Part shown: positions 44,797-53,340 of the stretch, piece by piece
Layout: every line of letters begins with the position of its first letter
Position numbering within the stretch: position 1 is the first letter of the stretch
NCBI RefSeq assembly: GCF_002245215.1
Contig: NZ_NPMR01000001.1
Coordinates: 682,001 to 746,000 of the forward strand
From: Microbacterium sp. Yaish 1
Lineage (GTDB): Bacteria > Actinomycetota > Actinomycetes > Actinomycetales > Microbacteriaceae
Direction of reading: 5' to 3'
DNA: 64,000 bases
Notes under the pieces: model-generated
Told to the model about the DNA's origin: nothing
Seen by the model: the letters and a program-made list of their open reading frames with translations, nothing else
Databases searched by the model: none
Program-made: the position numbers and the translations under genes

Positions 44797-44985
44797 GCGT
44801 GTTACGTAGTCAGCCGTAAAAGTCAACCCCCTCCCCACTCCCTGACAACTGCCTGAAATCTGCGGTGGCACAGCACGTCTGTGCGCGTCGCGGATCGAGT
44901 GCGCGCGGAACGGATTCTTCCGCGCGACCCCCCGACACGATCGCGGAAGCTGTTGATCGCGCCGAAGGGCGCGCAAGGAGGAATA

Positions 44986-45312
44986 TTGGGCAGGTTTGTT
45001 TACGACGGCAACAATCGCGTCGAGATCGAGGACCGTACGCTCGCACACCTCCAGATGACCATCGGGGCGAAGCTCCGCCGCGGTGAGGCGTTCTTCTTCA
45101 CCTGGAAGGACGACGTCAGGGTCGGCAAGGGCCGCACGACCGTGTGGATGCACGCCGGCGCCTCTCTCGTCTTCACGTTCCACGGCAGCCGCACACCCGC
45201 GATCAATCGCGCCTGGCTCGAGGCGCTCATGTATACGGCCAACTCCCCCAGCGGGCTCTACGTCGTCCCCGAGCCGGCGGAGTCCGCGACCGACAAGCTC
45301 GTTGTTGAATAG
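44986..45312 (+). CDS. DUF7882-type small protein (paralogue B)
   Basis: A 108-aa protein aligned end to end with paralogue A; shared blocks include EDRTLAHLQ, KLRRGEAF, TWKDD, RTTVW, GSRTP, NRAWLEAL, YTANSP and GLYVVPEP. TTG 44986 is the start: a perfect AAGGAGG lies 4 bases before it and the family N-terminus (GRFVYD) follows directly, so upstream in-frame sequence is not used. The AraC-type gene begins within its last codons, so the two are probably co-translated. Confidence 0.8.
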   Translation: MGRFVYDGNNRVEIEDRTLAHLQMTIGAKLRRGEAFFFTWKDDVRVGKGRTTVWMHAGASLVFTFHGSRTPAINRAWLEALMYTANSPSGLYVVPEPAESATDKLVVE

Positions 45313-46249
45313 TCAGCCCAATCGGCGGGGGTTGCAGACCGACGACCCCGGTCGGGCACAGGAATCGGTCAGCTCGCTGTTCGAGACCCCCGTATCGCTC
45401 GCCGTCGACGGCGCGGCGCCGTTCCGCTACGAGATGGCGGCGCTGGCCCACCCGGCCGCCGCCGCAGCCGCCATGCGGTTCACCGGGACGATGCGTTCGG
45501 GTACACGGGCTTTCCCGCGTCTCGTGGTGGCGCACGCGGCGCACGGCAGCCACCGCTGGCAGATCGGCAGCGAGTCGGGCGACGGCCGGACCCCCTTCAT
45601 CGTGCCTCCGGACACGGAGTTCGCGGCCGAGTTCGGCCAGCTGCACCTGCGCACCTTCAGCATCACGACCGAGACGCTCGATCACGTCCTGCGAGCGATG
45701 ATCGGAGACGACCCACGCCACCTGCAGTTCTCGGGCCTGAACCGTCGGGCCGAGAACCCGCGGCTCGTCGCCGAAACCCTGCGCTTCCTCGAGGCGACCG
45801 TGCTGGCCGACGAGAAGGTGGCTGCTTCGCCCCTCATGCGCACTCAGCTGGTGCACCAGGCGGTCGCCTCGCTCGTGACCGCGTTCCCCCTCATCGACCC
45901 CGACGAGGGCGAGCGGCGCCGCCCGACCGCGCGCGCCGTCCGCCGGGCCGTGGCCTTCATGGAGGAGAACGTCAGCAACCCCATCAGCATCAGCGACATC
46001 GCGGTGGCCTCGGGAACGTCGGTGCGAGCACTCCAGAGCGCGTTCCACAAGGCGTTCGAGATACCGCCGAGCACCTACCTGCGCCGCCTGAGGATCGAGG
46101 GCGCGCATCGCGAACTGCGCGCCGCGCCTCCCGGCTCGACGACGGTCCGGGATGTCGCCCTGCGCTGGGGCTTCGCGCACACGGGGCGCTTCGCGCAGCT
46201 CTACGCCGCGATGTACGGCGAGCACCCGTCGCACACGCTCCGCCGCTGA
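45305..46249 (+). CDS. AraC family transcriptional regulator
   Basis: About 314 aa. The C-terminal ~100 residues form the double HTH of AraC/XylS proteins (ISISDIAVASGTSVRALQSA, FEIPPSTYLRRLRIEGAHR, VRDVALRWGFAHTGRFAQLY). The N-terminal ~200 residues are an AraC-binding-domain-like beta fold (FETPVSLAVDGAAPFRYEMA). TTG 45305 (or 45302) overlaps the stop of paralogue B; the first ATG is ~44 codons in and would cut the sensor domain. Close coupling suggests it regulates or responds to the DUF7882-type protein. Confidence 0.82.
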   Translation: MNSQPNRRGLQTDDPGRAQESVSSLFETPVSLAVDGAAPFRYEMAALAHPAAAAAAMRFTGTMRSGTRAFPRLVVAHAAHGSHRWQIGSESGDGRTPFIVPPDTEFAAEFGQLHLRTFSITTETLDHVLRAMIGDDPRHLQFSGLNRRAENPRLVAETLRFLEATVLADEKVAASPLMRTQLVHQAVASLVTAFPLIDPDEGERRRPTARAVRRAVAFMEENVSNPISISDIAVASGTSVRALQSAFHKAFEIPPSTYLRRLRIEGAHRELRAAPPGSTTVRDVALRWGFAHTGRFAQLYAAMYGEHPSHTLRR

Positions 46250-46260
46250 GGGCGGTTCCG

Positions 46261-47439
46261 TCAGGCGGCCGCCGGATCGGGAAGCAGGATCCATACGCGG
46301 GCCCCGCCGAGCGGTGAGTCGTCGAGACCGATGCGCCCGCCGTGCGCTTCGATCACACGGCGGCAGGTCGACAGGCCGATGCCGAGCCCTTCGGCCTCGG
46401 AATCCCCGCGCTCCATGAGGGCGAAGACGCGTTCGCGGTCGGTCGGCGGCACGCCGGGACCGTTGTCGTCGACGGTGATGCGCCACCCGCCGTGGACAGC
46501 ATGCGCCTCGACTCGCACCTGCGGGACCCGCCCCGCCGCGGCAGTGAACTTCAGGGCATTGGCGACGACGTTCTGCAGGACTGCGCGCAGGAGAGTGGGG
46601 TCGCCGACGGGCTCCACGTCGATGTCCTGTCGGATGCCGGCACCCGAGGCCGTGATCGGCGCGTCGAGATCCTCGACGACGGCATGCATCACGGCATCCA
46701 GGTCGACCCGCTTCCGCTGCGGGCTCGCACCGCCGACGCGGGCGTAGGAGAGGATGTCGGAGATCATGGCGTTCATGCGGTCGGCCGCCGACTCGGCGCG
46801 GGCGAGCACGCGGGCCGCCTCGGGGGCGTTGTCCATGTCGGGACTGTCGATCGCCAGCTCGAGGAAGCCGGTCAGAGCCGTCAGCGGATTGCGGAGGTCG
46901 TGGCTGATCTGCCCCGCGAACCGCGAGAGCTGATCGTTCGACGCGCTGAGCTCGCGGCTGATGCGGCGGAGCTCGAGCAGATCGACAACCTGATGCGCGA
47001 GCAGGTCGAGCGCCTCGCGAGACGACTCGTCGAGGTCGCCGACCGAGTCGTTGAACACGCAGAGGGTGCCGATGGCGACCCCCGCCGGCGTGATGAGCGG
47101 ACTCGACGCGTAGAACCGTACGTGCGCGATCTCGCCGGTGACGAACGGGTTCGCGGCGAAACGCTCGTCGAGTCGCGCATCCGGCACGATGACCCGGCCG
47201 GGCCGGGCGATGACCGCGGCGCACATCGAGTCCTCGCGCGAGCACACAGCCGGTTCGAAGCCGACGGCGGCGATCTGGTGCTGCGAGCGGTCATCGATGA
47301 TGTTGATGACCGCGGTGTCGACACCGCAGACCGTGGCGGCCAGGCGCACGATTCCCTGCAGGTCGGGCGCGGGCGCCTCACCGATCACGTGATAGGCGTC
47401 GATCGCTTCGCGGCGGGTGATGTCGAGTTGCGTGACCAT
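46261..47439 (-). CDS. GAF-domain sensor histidine kinase
   Basis: A 392-aa soluble kinase with no membrane segment. GAF domain ~25-165 (VCGVDTAVINIIDDRSQHQI, SMCAAVIARPGRVIVPDARL). HisKA dimerisation box FAGQISHDLRNPLTALTGFL (~res 205). HATPase domain with NVVANALKFT, DNGPGVP and GLGIGLSTCRRVIEAHGG. The GAF type resembles cytosolic small-molecule or redox sensors. No response regulator is adjacent. TAGCGT lies 9 bases before ATG 47439. It converges on the AraC gene. Confidence 0.92.
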   Translation of the reverse strand: MVTQLDITRREAIDAYHVIGEAPAPDLQGIVRLAATVCGVDTAVINIIDDRSQHQIAAVGFEPAVCSREDSMCAAVIARPGRVIVPDARLDERFAANPFVTGEIAHVRFYASSPLITPAGVAIGTLCVFNDSVGDLDESSREALDLLAHQVVDLLELRRISRELSASNDQLSRFAGQISHDLRNPLTALTGFLELAIDSPDMDNAPEAARVLARAESAADRMNAMISDILSYARVGGASPQRKRVDLDAVMHAVVEDLDAPITASGAGIRQDIDVEPVGDPTLLRAVLQNVVANALKFTAAAGRVPQVRVEAHAVHGGWRITVDDNGPGVPPTDRERVFALMERGDSEAEGLGIGLSTCRRVIEAHGGRIGLDDSPLGGARVWILLPDPAAA

Positions 47440-47446
47440 GGCACTC

Positions 47447-48538
47447 TTACGCTATCCGCGTTCCGGGCGGCAGGCTCCGCGCCGGCGTCCTCGTCCGAGA
47501 CCAGGCTCCCGCCACCAGCAGACCGGCGACGGCCACCTGTCCCCCGAGCCCGACGAACCAGCTCGGCACCGTCCGCTCGCGGATCTCCGCGGGGGTAGAG
47601 ACCACCTCGTCGCGAACCGGACGGCATTCGTCGAAGCCGGTCTCGAGATCCGGCGCGATCTGCGCCTGACGGACCCCCGATGCGATCTGCCCGAACAGGT
47701 CGACGGGGTAGCCTAACCGGTCGTACTCGGCGGGTGTCGCGTCCGCCAGGATGACGAACGGATTGGCTGCGAGCACCCACCAGACGCGATCGAACCGCGG
47801 CACGGTGTACGTCGATTCCTGCGGCTCGCCGCACACCATGCGGGCCGGATCGTTCCAGCACTCGTCGCTGCCGTCGACGCACTGCGGCGACCCGTCGGGG
47901 TTGTACATCGCGGGGCGATAGGTCGTGGTCGCCTCGCTCGAGAAGGCCGTCGCGCCGAGGCCGAAAGCGATGAGCGTTCCGAAGACGAGCGCCGAGACCA
48001 CGAGGTAGGTCGCCGCCACAGAGAAGAGCGGGCGGGCGATGAGGCCGCTCAGCCCGACGCCGATCGCGGCGATGATGCCGATCTCGATCACGAGGACGAC
48101 CAGCGAGACCACGACGACGACGGGGTCCACTCCCCCGGCCAGGGTCGCGATGACGAGGAAGGGGGCCGCGACGGCAGCGAAAGCGAGACCCGTGATCCAG
48201 GCCGCGAGGACCTTGCCGAGCAGGATCTCGGAGGTGCGCGCGAGGGTCACCTGGACCGGAGCGAGGGTCGCGGCATCCCGGTCGCCGTTGACGGAGTTTC
48301 CGCTCAGTGTCGGCGAGACGAGCACGACGAGCAGCAGCGTGATGATGACGATCGTGGAGTAGATGCCGGCGCCCCGCTGGTCCGCTTCGGAGACGATCCC
48401 GCCGAAGGCCAGGAACGCGAGCGCCGTCACACCGATGAGAAGCACCGCGAAGATTCCGAGCAGCACGTACCACGACACGGTGCGCACGCGCTGGAGCAGC
48501 TCGAGCCGAGCGACGGTCCACAGTCGGGCGATGCTCAT
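47447..48538 (-). CDS. ABC transporter permease (ABC-2 type)
   Basis: A 363-aa membrane protein with six hydrophobic helices in two groups (VSWYVLLGIFAVLLIGVTAL, STIVIITLLLVVLVSPTLSG, and four more). A large ~120-residue region between helices 5 and 6 is probably external and contains four Cys (PQCVDGSDECWND, MVCGEPQ, GFDECRPV), which could form disulfides. The start overlaps the ATPase stop by 4 bases (ATGA). Together they form an exporter; the substrate is unknown. Confidence 0.85.
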   Translation of the reverse strand: MSIARLWTVARLELLQRVRTVSWYVLLGIFAVLLIGVTALAFLAFGGIVSEADQRGAGIYSTIVIITLLLVVLVSPTLSGNSVNGDRDAATLAPVQVTLARTSEILLGKVLAAWITGLAFAAVAAPFLVIATLAGGVDPVVVVVSLVVLVIEIGIIAAIGVGLSGLIARPLFSVAATYLVVSALVFGTLIAFGLGATAFSSEATTTYRPAMYNPDGSPQCVDGSDECWNDPARMVCGEPQESTYTVPRFDRVWWVLAANPFVILADATPAEYDRLGYPVDLFGQIASGVRQAQIAPDLETGFDECRPVRDEVVSTPAEIRERTVPSWFVGLGGQVAVAGLLVAGAWSRTRTPARSLPPGTRIA

Positions 48539-49476
48539 GACGCCTCCGTCCCCTCGGCACCGAGATCGAGGAAGGTGTGCTCGAGCATCCCGGTCGCTGC
48601 CGAGAACTCGGCGACGGCGACACCGGCATCCACCAGCGCCCGCAGCCCCGCAGCCGCATCGCCCTCGGAGGCGAACGGGATCAGCACGTCGCGACGGTCG
48701 ATCGGCACCCGTGCGACGTCGAGCCCGAGAGCCGTCGCGATCGGGAGCACCGCGGCCTGGGCGTCGAGGTCGGCGACGCGCACGCGCCAGGCGCGGGTGC
48801 GGCGCGCGGCCGCGGCGACCCGGTCGGGGCTGACGGTCGCGCCGTCGAGGAGGAACACCGCGTCGTCGACGACCTCCTCGAGCTCGGAGAGGATGTGGCT
48901 GGAGATCAGTACGGTCTTGCCGGCGGCGGCGAAGCCGCGCAGGAGCCCGCGCAGATCGACCCGCGCCTGGGGGTCGAGTCCCGAGGCCGGCTCGTCGAGG
49001 AGGAGGACGGACGGGTCGTGCACGAGCGCGCGAGCAAGCCCCAGCCGCTGCTTCTGCCCGCGCGACAGCACGCGAGCGGCCGACCCGGCCAGCCCCGCGA
49101 GTCCGACCTGATCGAGGAGCTCGCCCGCGCGGCGAGCCGCGGCGGACGTGTCGAGATCGTAGAGCCGGCCCGTCATCTCCAACGTCTCGCGCACCGTGAG
49201 CGAGCCCCAGGCTCCGAGCGCGTCGGGCATCCATCCCAGCCGCGCGCGGGCCTGCGCCGGGTCGGCGACGGGGTCGATACCGGCGATCCGGATGCTGCCG
49301 GCATCGGGCTGCAGCAGCGACGCGAGCATCAGCAGCAGCGTCGTCTTGCCGGCGCCGTTGGGTCCCACGAGCCCCGTGACGGCCCCGGCTCGCGCATCCA
49401 GGTCCACGCCGCGCACAGCCTCGACCCGCCCGAACGATCGACGGACATCACGGACGCTGATCCCGGCGGTGAGCAT
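48535..49476 (-). CDS. ABC transporter ATP-binding protein
   Basis: About 313 aa. Walker A GLVGPNGAGKTTLLLML (~38-50), signature VLSRGQKQRLGLARAL, Walker B VLLLDEPASGLDP, and H-loop ISSHILSE. The last ~95 residues are the regulatory extension usual for ABC-2-type exporters. ATG 49476 is preferred over GTG 49485 because TAGGGT, a -10, overlaps the latter and sits 7 nt before the former. It is coupled to the permease by a 4-base overlap. Confidence 0.92.
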   Translation of the reverse strand: MLTAGISVRDVRRSFGRVEAVRGVDLDARAGAVTGLVGPNGAGKTTLLLMLASLLQPDAGSIRIAGIDPVADPAQARARLGWMPDALGAWGSLTVRETLEMTGRLYDLDTSAAARRAGELLDQVGLAGLAGSAARVLSRGQKQRLGLARALVHDPSVLLLDEPASGLDPQARVDLRGLLRGFAAAGKTVLISSHILSELEEVVDDAVFLLDGATVSPDRVAAAARRTRAWRVRVADLDAQAAVLPIATALGLDVARVPIDRRDVLIPFASEGDAAAGLRALVDAGVAVAEFSAATGMLEHTFLDLGAEGTEAS

Positions 49477-49486
49477 GTCCGACACC

Positions 49487-51109
49487 CTAGGGGACGGCGG
49501 TGGCGGGATCGAGCGGCGGATCCGAGAGGGGCGAGTCGGCCCGCGGGAGCCGCACGACCGCGGTGGTGCCCTGCTCCGCTCGGGGCAGCAGGCGGATGTC
49601 GCCGCCGTGGGCGCGGGCCAGCCCCCGCGCGAGCGAGAGCCCGAGGCCGAGTCCCTGCTCGGCGCTTCGGCGCGACCGCGCGGTGCGGTAGAACCGCTCG
49701 AAGGCCTGTCTGCGCTCGGCGGGACTCATCCCCGACCCGGCATCCGCCACGGCGATCGCGATCTCTCCCGGCTCGGTCATGATCGTCACCGTCACGTCAC
49801 CGCCGGGAGGAGACGCCTGCCGGGCGTTGCGCAGCAGCTCCGTGATGATCGAGTGCAGATCGCGGGCACCGATCCGCGCGTCGGCCGGGGCGCCCGACAC
49901 CTGGACCCTCACTCCGGCCCCACCGTCGCCCGCATCGGCGGCGGCGCGGTCGACGACGGCACGCACGTCGCACGACGTCGGCCCGGGCGCCACGTGCGCG
50001 CGACCGGTCGCGAGCATCAGTTCGACCGTGTGCTCCAGGCGCTCGGCGGCGCGGTGAACGGTCTCCCAGCGGTCGCGATGCTCGGGCATCGCCCCGGCGA
50101 CCGCGAGCTCGGCGTTGCCGAGGATCACCGTGAGCGGAGTGCGCAGCTCGTGACCGACCGTGTCGAGGAAGCGGTCGCGCACGTCGACCGCCTCGACCAG
50201 CTCGGTCACGTCCTGAGCCACGACGAGCACTCCGATGGGCTCGCCGTCGAGGGCGATCGGCCGCGCCACGAAGCTCAGCGCCACCTGGTCGCCCGGCTGG
50301 CCGACCCACACGCGACGCGGTTCGGCGAGTTCACCCGAAAGGATGACGCCGCGGAGCCAGGGGCCCAGCGCGATCGGAGTGACCCTGTCCTCCTCGTAGA
50401 CGGACGTCCCCCCGTCCTGATCGAGCGAGATCGCGATCCCGGCGCGCCGTGAGAGCGCGCGTGCCGGGGCGTTCGCGAGCAGCACCGCGTCATCGTCGCC
50501 GAAGACGACGATCGCGTCCGGGCTCGTGTCGAGCAGTTGTTGCAGGGCCGCGTCGGTCCGGCTCGACGACTCGAGCGCCTCGGCCAGCCGATGTCGGGCG
50601 CGCCGGGCGCTCGTCCGCTGGCGTCCGAGATCGACGGCGACGAAGCGACTGCCGATCGCGAACATGCCGAGCAGCGCCGGCACCGTCACGAGCGACACCC
50701 ACTCGCCGAGCCCCGACGGGACGGCGGGCGACGCGGCAAGAGGAAGCAGCCCCGCGACGACCACGCCGAGCGCCGTGACGACGGGTGGGAACGCGAACGC
50801 GAGCCAGGCGATCGGGAAGATGACGAGCATCCCGGTCACCGGCAGCAGATCGATCGCACTGCTGCGCAGCGGCGCGCAGGCGAGGATCGACACGAGCGGG
50901 ACGATGCACACCCAGACGGTTCCGCGGGTCGGCTTGTCGTGCCAGATCAGTCCCATCGCGATGCAGGCCGCCACGATGACGCCGACGCCCGCGACGTACA
51001 TCGCGGTGATGCGCGCGGGTTCGACGACCGCGACGGTCATGGAGATCATCGCGGTCGACGCCCCCATCAGATATTGGGCGTACGGCTGGATCCGGGGTCT
51101 GCTGAGCAT
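49487..51109 (-). CDS. PAS-domain membrane sensor histidine kinase
   Basis: A 540-aa kinase. Five to six membrane helices lie in residues 1-~165. A PAS-type domain spans ~185-310 (LLDTSPDAIVVFGDDDAVLL, RPIALDGEPIGVLVVAQDVT). The HisKA box is FLDTVGHELRTPLTVILGN (~325). The ATPase domain shows ELLRNARQAS, DAGSGMSPAERR and GLGLGLSLARGLARAHGG. No partner regulator lies next to it, so it is an orphan kinase here. ATG 51109 has GAGG 9 bases upstream. Codon use is ordinary. Confidence 0.92.
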   Translation of the reverse strand: MLSRPRIQPYAQYLMGASTAMISMTVAVVEPARITAMYVAGVGVIVAACIAMGLIWHDKPTRGTVWVCIVPLVSILACAPLRSSAIDLLPVTGMLVIFPIAWLAFAFPPVVTALGVVVAGLLPLAASPAVPSGLGEWVSLVTVPALLGMFAIGSRFVAVDLGRQRTSARRARHRLAEALESSSRTDAALQQLLDTSPDAIVVFGDDDAVLLANAPARALSRRAGIAISLDQDGGTSVYEEDRVTPIALGPWLRGVILSGELAEPRRVWVGQPGDQVALSFVARPIALDGEPIGVLVVAQDVTELVEAVDVRDRFLDTVGHELRTPLTVILGNAELAVAGAMPEHRDRWETVHRAAERLEHTVELMLATGRAHVAPGPTSCDVRAVVDRAAADAGDGGAGVRVQVSGAPADARIGARDLHSIITELLRNARQASPPGGDVTVTIMTEPGEIAIAVADAGSGMSPAERRQAFERFYRTARSRRSAEQGLGLGLSLARGLARAHGGDIRLLPRAEQGTTAVVRLPRADSPLSDPPLDPATAVP

Positions 51110-51199
51110 CGGGCCTCATCCGCGGGCATCCGCTCGCCCGACGACGATCACCCTCGCGATCCGGCGGCGCCGCTGTCAAGTCCGAGAACGTCGGACGTG

Positions 51200-52198
51200 T
51201 CAGCGTCCGAAGACCTCGACCCCGAGATCGGGGTGGTCGACGAACACGCCGTCGACAGCGGATGCCGCGAGCTCGCCCCACTCGCCGCGGTAGTCCCCCC
51301 ACGCGGTCCGCCCGCCGGCGCGTCGATGGCGCCGGACGAGGAAGGCGTTCTCGGGCCGTGCGGTCCACGTGAACACGACCAGCCCGCGCTCGTGCGCGGC
51401 GCTGACGAGGTCGCGCCCGCCGTCCGCGCCGCGCGGCGGGTCGAGGATCATCCGTTTGTCGAGGCTCACCCCGGCGACGCGTCCGCGGAGAGCGTCGAGC
51501 CCCGCCGGCGAGACCCACTCGCGGTAGCCGCGGGCCCGGCCGCCCTCGGTGGCGACCAGGTCGTACGGTGCGCCGTCGGCCTCGAGGAGGAAGATCCGGG
51601 TGCCGTCCACCCCGGCGGCGGCGAGCCGGTCGAGGATGGTCAGCTCGAACGACTCGATCCACAGCGGGAGGTGGGCCGCGTCGAGCCGGGCCGCCGCGAG
51701 CTCGGCGCCGATGAGGGCGGCCACGTCGAAGCCCGCGCCCGCGAAGAACGTCGCGTGCTTGATCTCGACGACGATGCCGGGTCTGCGCCCGGACGCCTCG
51801 GCGAACCTCGCGACCAGGTCGAACAGATCCCGCAGCCGCAGCATCGGCTCCGCCCCGTCGCTTCGGGCGCTGTCGGGCCGCAGCTGCGGGAGTCGCTCGC
51901 GGCAGCGCAGCCGCGACAGTTCGTCCCACGTGAAGTCTTCGGCGAACCAACCCGTGACCTCGACGCCGTCGACCGCCTTCGTCGTGCGCCGCGGCGCGAA
52001 CTCGGCGTGGTCGGCGACGTCGGTCGTCGAGCCGATCTCGTTCTCATGGCGGATGATCGCGACGCCGTCCCGACTGAAGACGACATCGGGCTCGACGGCA
52101 TCCACGCCGCTCTCGAGCGCGAGGAGATACGAGGAGCGCGTGTGCTCGGGCAGATACCCGGGCGCACCACGGTGGCCGATCACGAGCGGGCGGGTCAC
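51200..52198 (-). CDS. Glycerophosphodiester phosphodiesterase
   Basis: A 332-aa GDPD TIM-barrel protein. Active-site motifs: VIGHRGAPGYLPEHTRSSY with catalytic His, DAVEPDVVFSRDGVAIIRHE with metal-binding Glu/Asp and second catalytic His, and GIVVEIKH. It cleaves glycerophosphodiesters to glycerol-3-phosphate and an alcohol. No signal peptide is visible, so the enzyme is probably cytosolic. GTG 52198 has TAGCCT ending 6 nt upstream (leaderless pattern). No PHO-box-like repeat was found near this promoter, unlike the two secreted phosphatase genes. Confidence 0.92.
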   Translation of the reverse strand: MTRPLVIGHRGAPGYLPEHTRSSYLLALESGVDAVEPDVVFSRDGVAIIRHENEIGSTTDVADHAEFAPRRTTKAVDGVEVTGWFAEDFTWDELSRLRCRERLPQLRPDSARSDGAEPMLRLRDLFDLVARFAEASGRRPGIVVEIKHATFFAGAGFDVAALIGAELAAARLDAAHLPLWIESFELTILDRLAAAGVDGTRIFLLEADGAPYDLVATEGGRARGYREWVSPAGLDALRGRVAGVSLDKRMILDPPRGADGGRDLVSAAHERGLVVFTWTARPENAFLVRRHRRAGGRTAWGDYRGEWGELAASAVDGVFVDHPDLGVEVFGR

Positions 52199-52355
52199 GG
52201 TCTCAGGCTAGGGCCGGGCGCGCCCGGTTTCGCTGAGGGCGATCGGCTTCATGGCCTGCTCACAGCAGGGAACGCACACCGCGGGAACCGGTTCCCGTAG
52301 GCTGGGTGAACACGGCATCCAGCTGTGTCGACCCTCGACTTGGAGTGTGAGAGCA

Positions 52356-53252
52356 GTGGCCCTCAATAACCCCGCATTCGACAATCCCGCGTTCAAGGAG
52401 CAGCGGCCGGGTCTGACGCCGCCCGCCGCCCCCGGCATGCAGACCGCCTCGGCGCAGCACGCCGGTGTGGATGTCGCCGCCCAGGCGCAGCTCGAAGGCA
52501 TGTACGCCGCACCGGCCGCCGGTGCCCGTGAGACCTCCCGTATGACGGTCGAAGACACCGTCGTCAAGACGCTCGGGCTCTTCGCGATCCTCGTCGCAAC
52601 GGCCGTCGTGGGTTGGGTCTGGACGCTCCTGCCGGTGACTCCCGCGAACCCCAACCCCACGATGATGCCCTGGATCATCGGTGCGCTGGGCGGCTTCGTC
52701 CTGGCGATGGTCGTCACCTTCACCTCGCGAAAGAAGGTCCGCCCCGGCCTGATCTTCGGTTACGCCGCATTCGAGGGCCTCTTCGTCGGCGGCATCTCCG
52801 CCTACCTGGAGTTCATCTTCCCGGGGATCGTCATGCAGGCGACCCTCGCGACCCTCGCCGTCGTCGGCGTGACCCTCGCGCTGTTCGCGAGCGGCAAGGT
52901 CCGCGCGTCGGCCAAGGCCACGAAGATCTTCATGATCGCGATGCTCGGCTACCTCGTCTTCTCGCTGCTCAACGTCGGCCTGATGCTCTTCGGCGTCATC
53001 CCGGGCGACCGGATGTTCGGCCTGCACAGCATGGAGGTGGCCGGCATCCCGCTCGGTCTCATCATCGGTGTGCTCGTGGTCATCATGGCCGCGTACTCGC
53101 TCGTGCTCGACTTCGACAACATCCAGCAGGGCGTGCGCAACGGCGCGCCCCGTCAGTACGGCTGGGTCGGCGCGTTCGGCATCATGGTCACGGTCGTCTG
53201 GCTGTACGTCGAGATCCTCCGCATCATCGCGATCCTGCGCGGCAACAACTGA
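52356..53252 (+). CDS. Bax inhibitor-1/YccA family membrane protein
   Basis: A 298-aa protein. The ~70-residue N-terminal tail is rich in Asn, Pro and Ala, beginning with a repeated NNPAFDNPAF pattern. Seven hydrophobic segments of BI-1 type follow, including FGYAAFEGLFVGGISAYLEF and a final ILRIIAILRGNN. The family is implicated in membrane stress and, in some members, Ca2+ leak; the bacterial role is open. GTG 52356 is chosen from the N-terminal family pattern; GAGAG is a weak ribosome site. TAGGCT at about 52297 is a possible -10. A strong terminator follows. Confidence 0.85.
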   Translation: MALNNPAFDNPAFKEQRPGLTPPAAPGMQTASAQHAGVDVAAQAQLEGMYAAPAAGARETSRMTVEDTVVKTLGLFAILVATAVVGWVWTLLPVTPANPNPTMMPWIIGALGGFVLAMVVTFTSRKKVRPGLIFGYAAFEGLFVGGISAYLEFIFPGIVMQATLATLAVVGVTLALFASGKVRASAKATKIFMIAMLGYLVFSLLNVGLMLFGVIPGDRMFGLHSMEVAGIPLGLIIGVLVVIMAAYSLVLDFDNIQQGVRNGAPRQYGWVGAFGIMVTVVWLYVEILRIIAILRGNN

Positions 53253-53270
53253 CGCTCCCCCGCGATCCTC

Positions 53271-53302
53271 GAAGGCCCGTCCGGTTCGCCGGGCGGGCCT
53301 TC
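53271..53302 (+). terminator. Terminator after YccA-like gene
   Basis: A 14-bp stem with one G-T pair (GAAGGCCCGTCCGG / CCGGGCGGGCCTTC) closed by a stable TTCG tetraloop. It lies 18 bases after the stop and before the ROK gene. Confidence 0.82.
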
Positions 53303-53340
53303 GTCATGCGCCCGCGCAGTATGGTTCGACGGGAGGAACC

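Noticed and set aside
44797..44985. A+T-richer stretch before DUF7882-type paralogue B considered as a small RNA or promoter
   Set aside because: TTGACT can be found on the minus strand and TAAAAG on the plus strand, but no correctly spaced promoter pair or stable fold was convincing.
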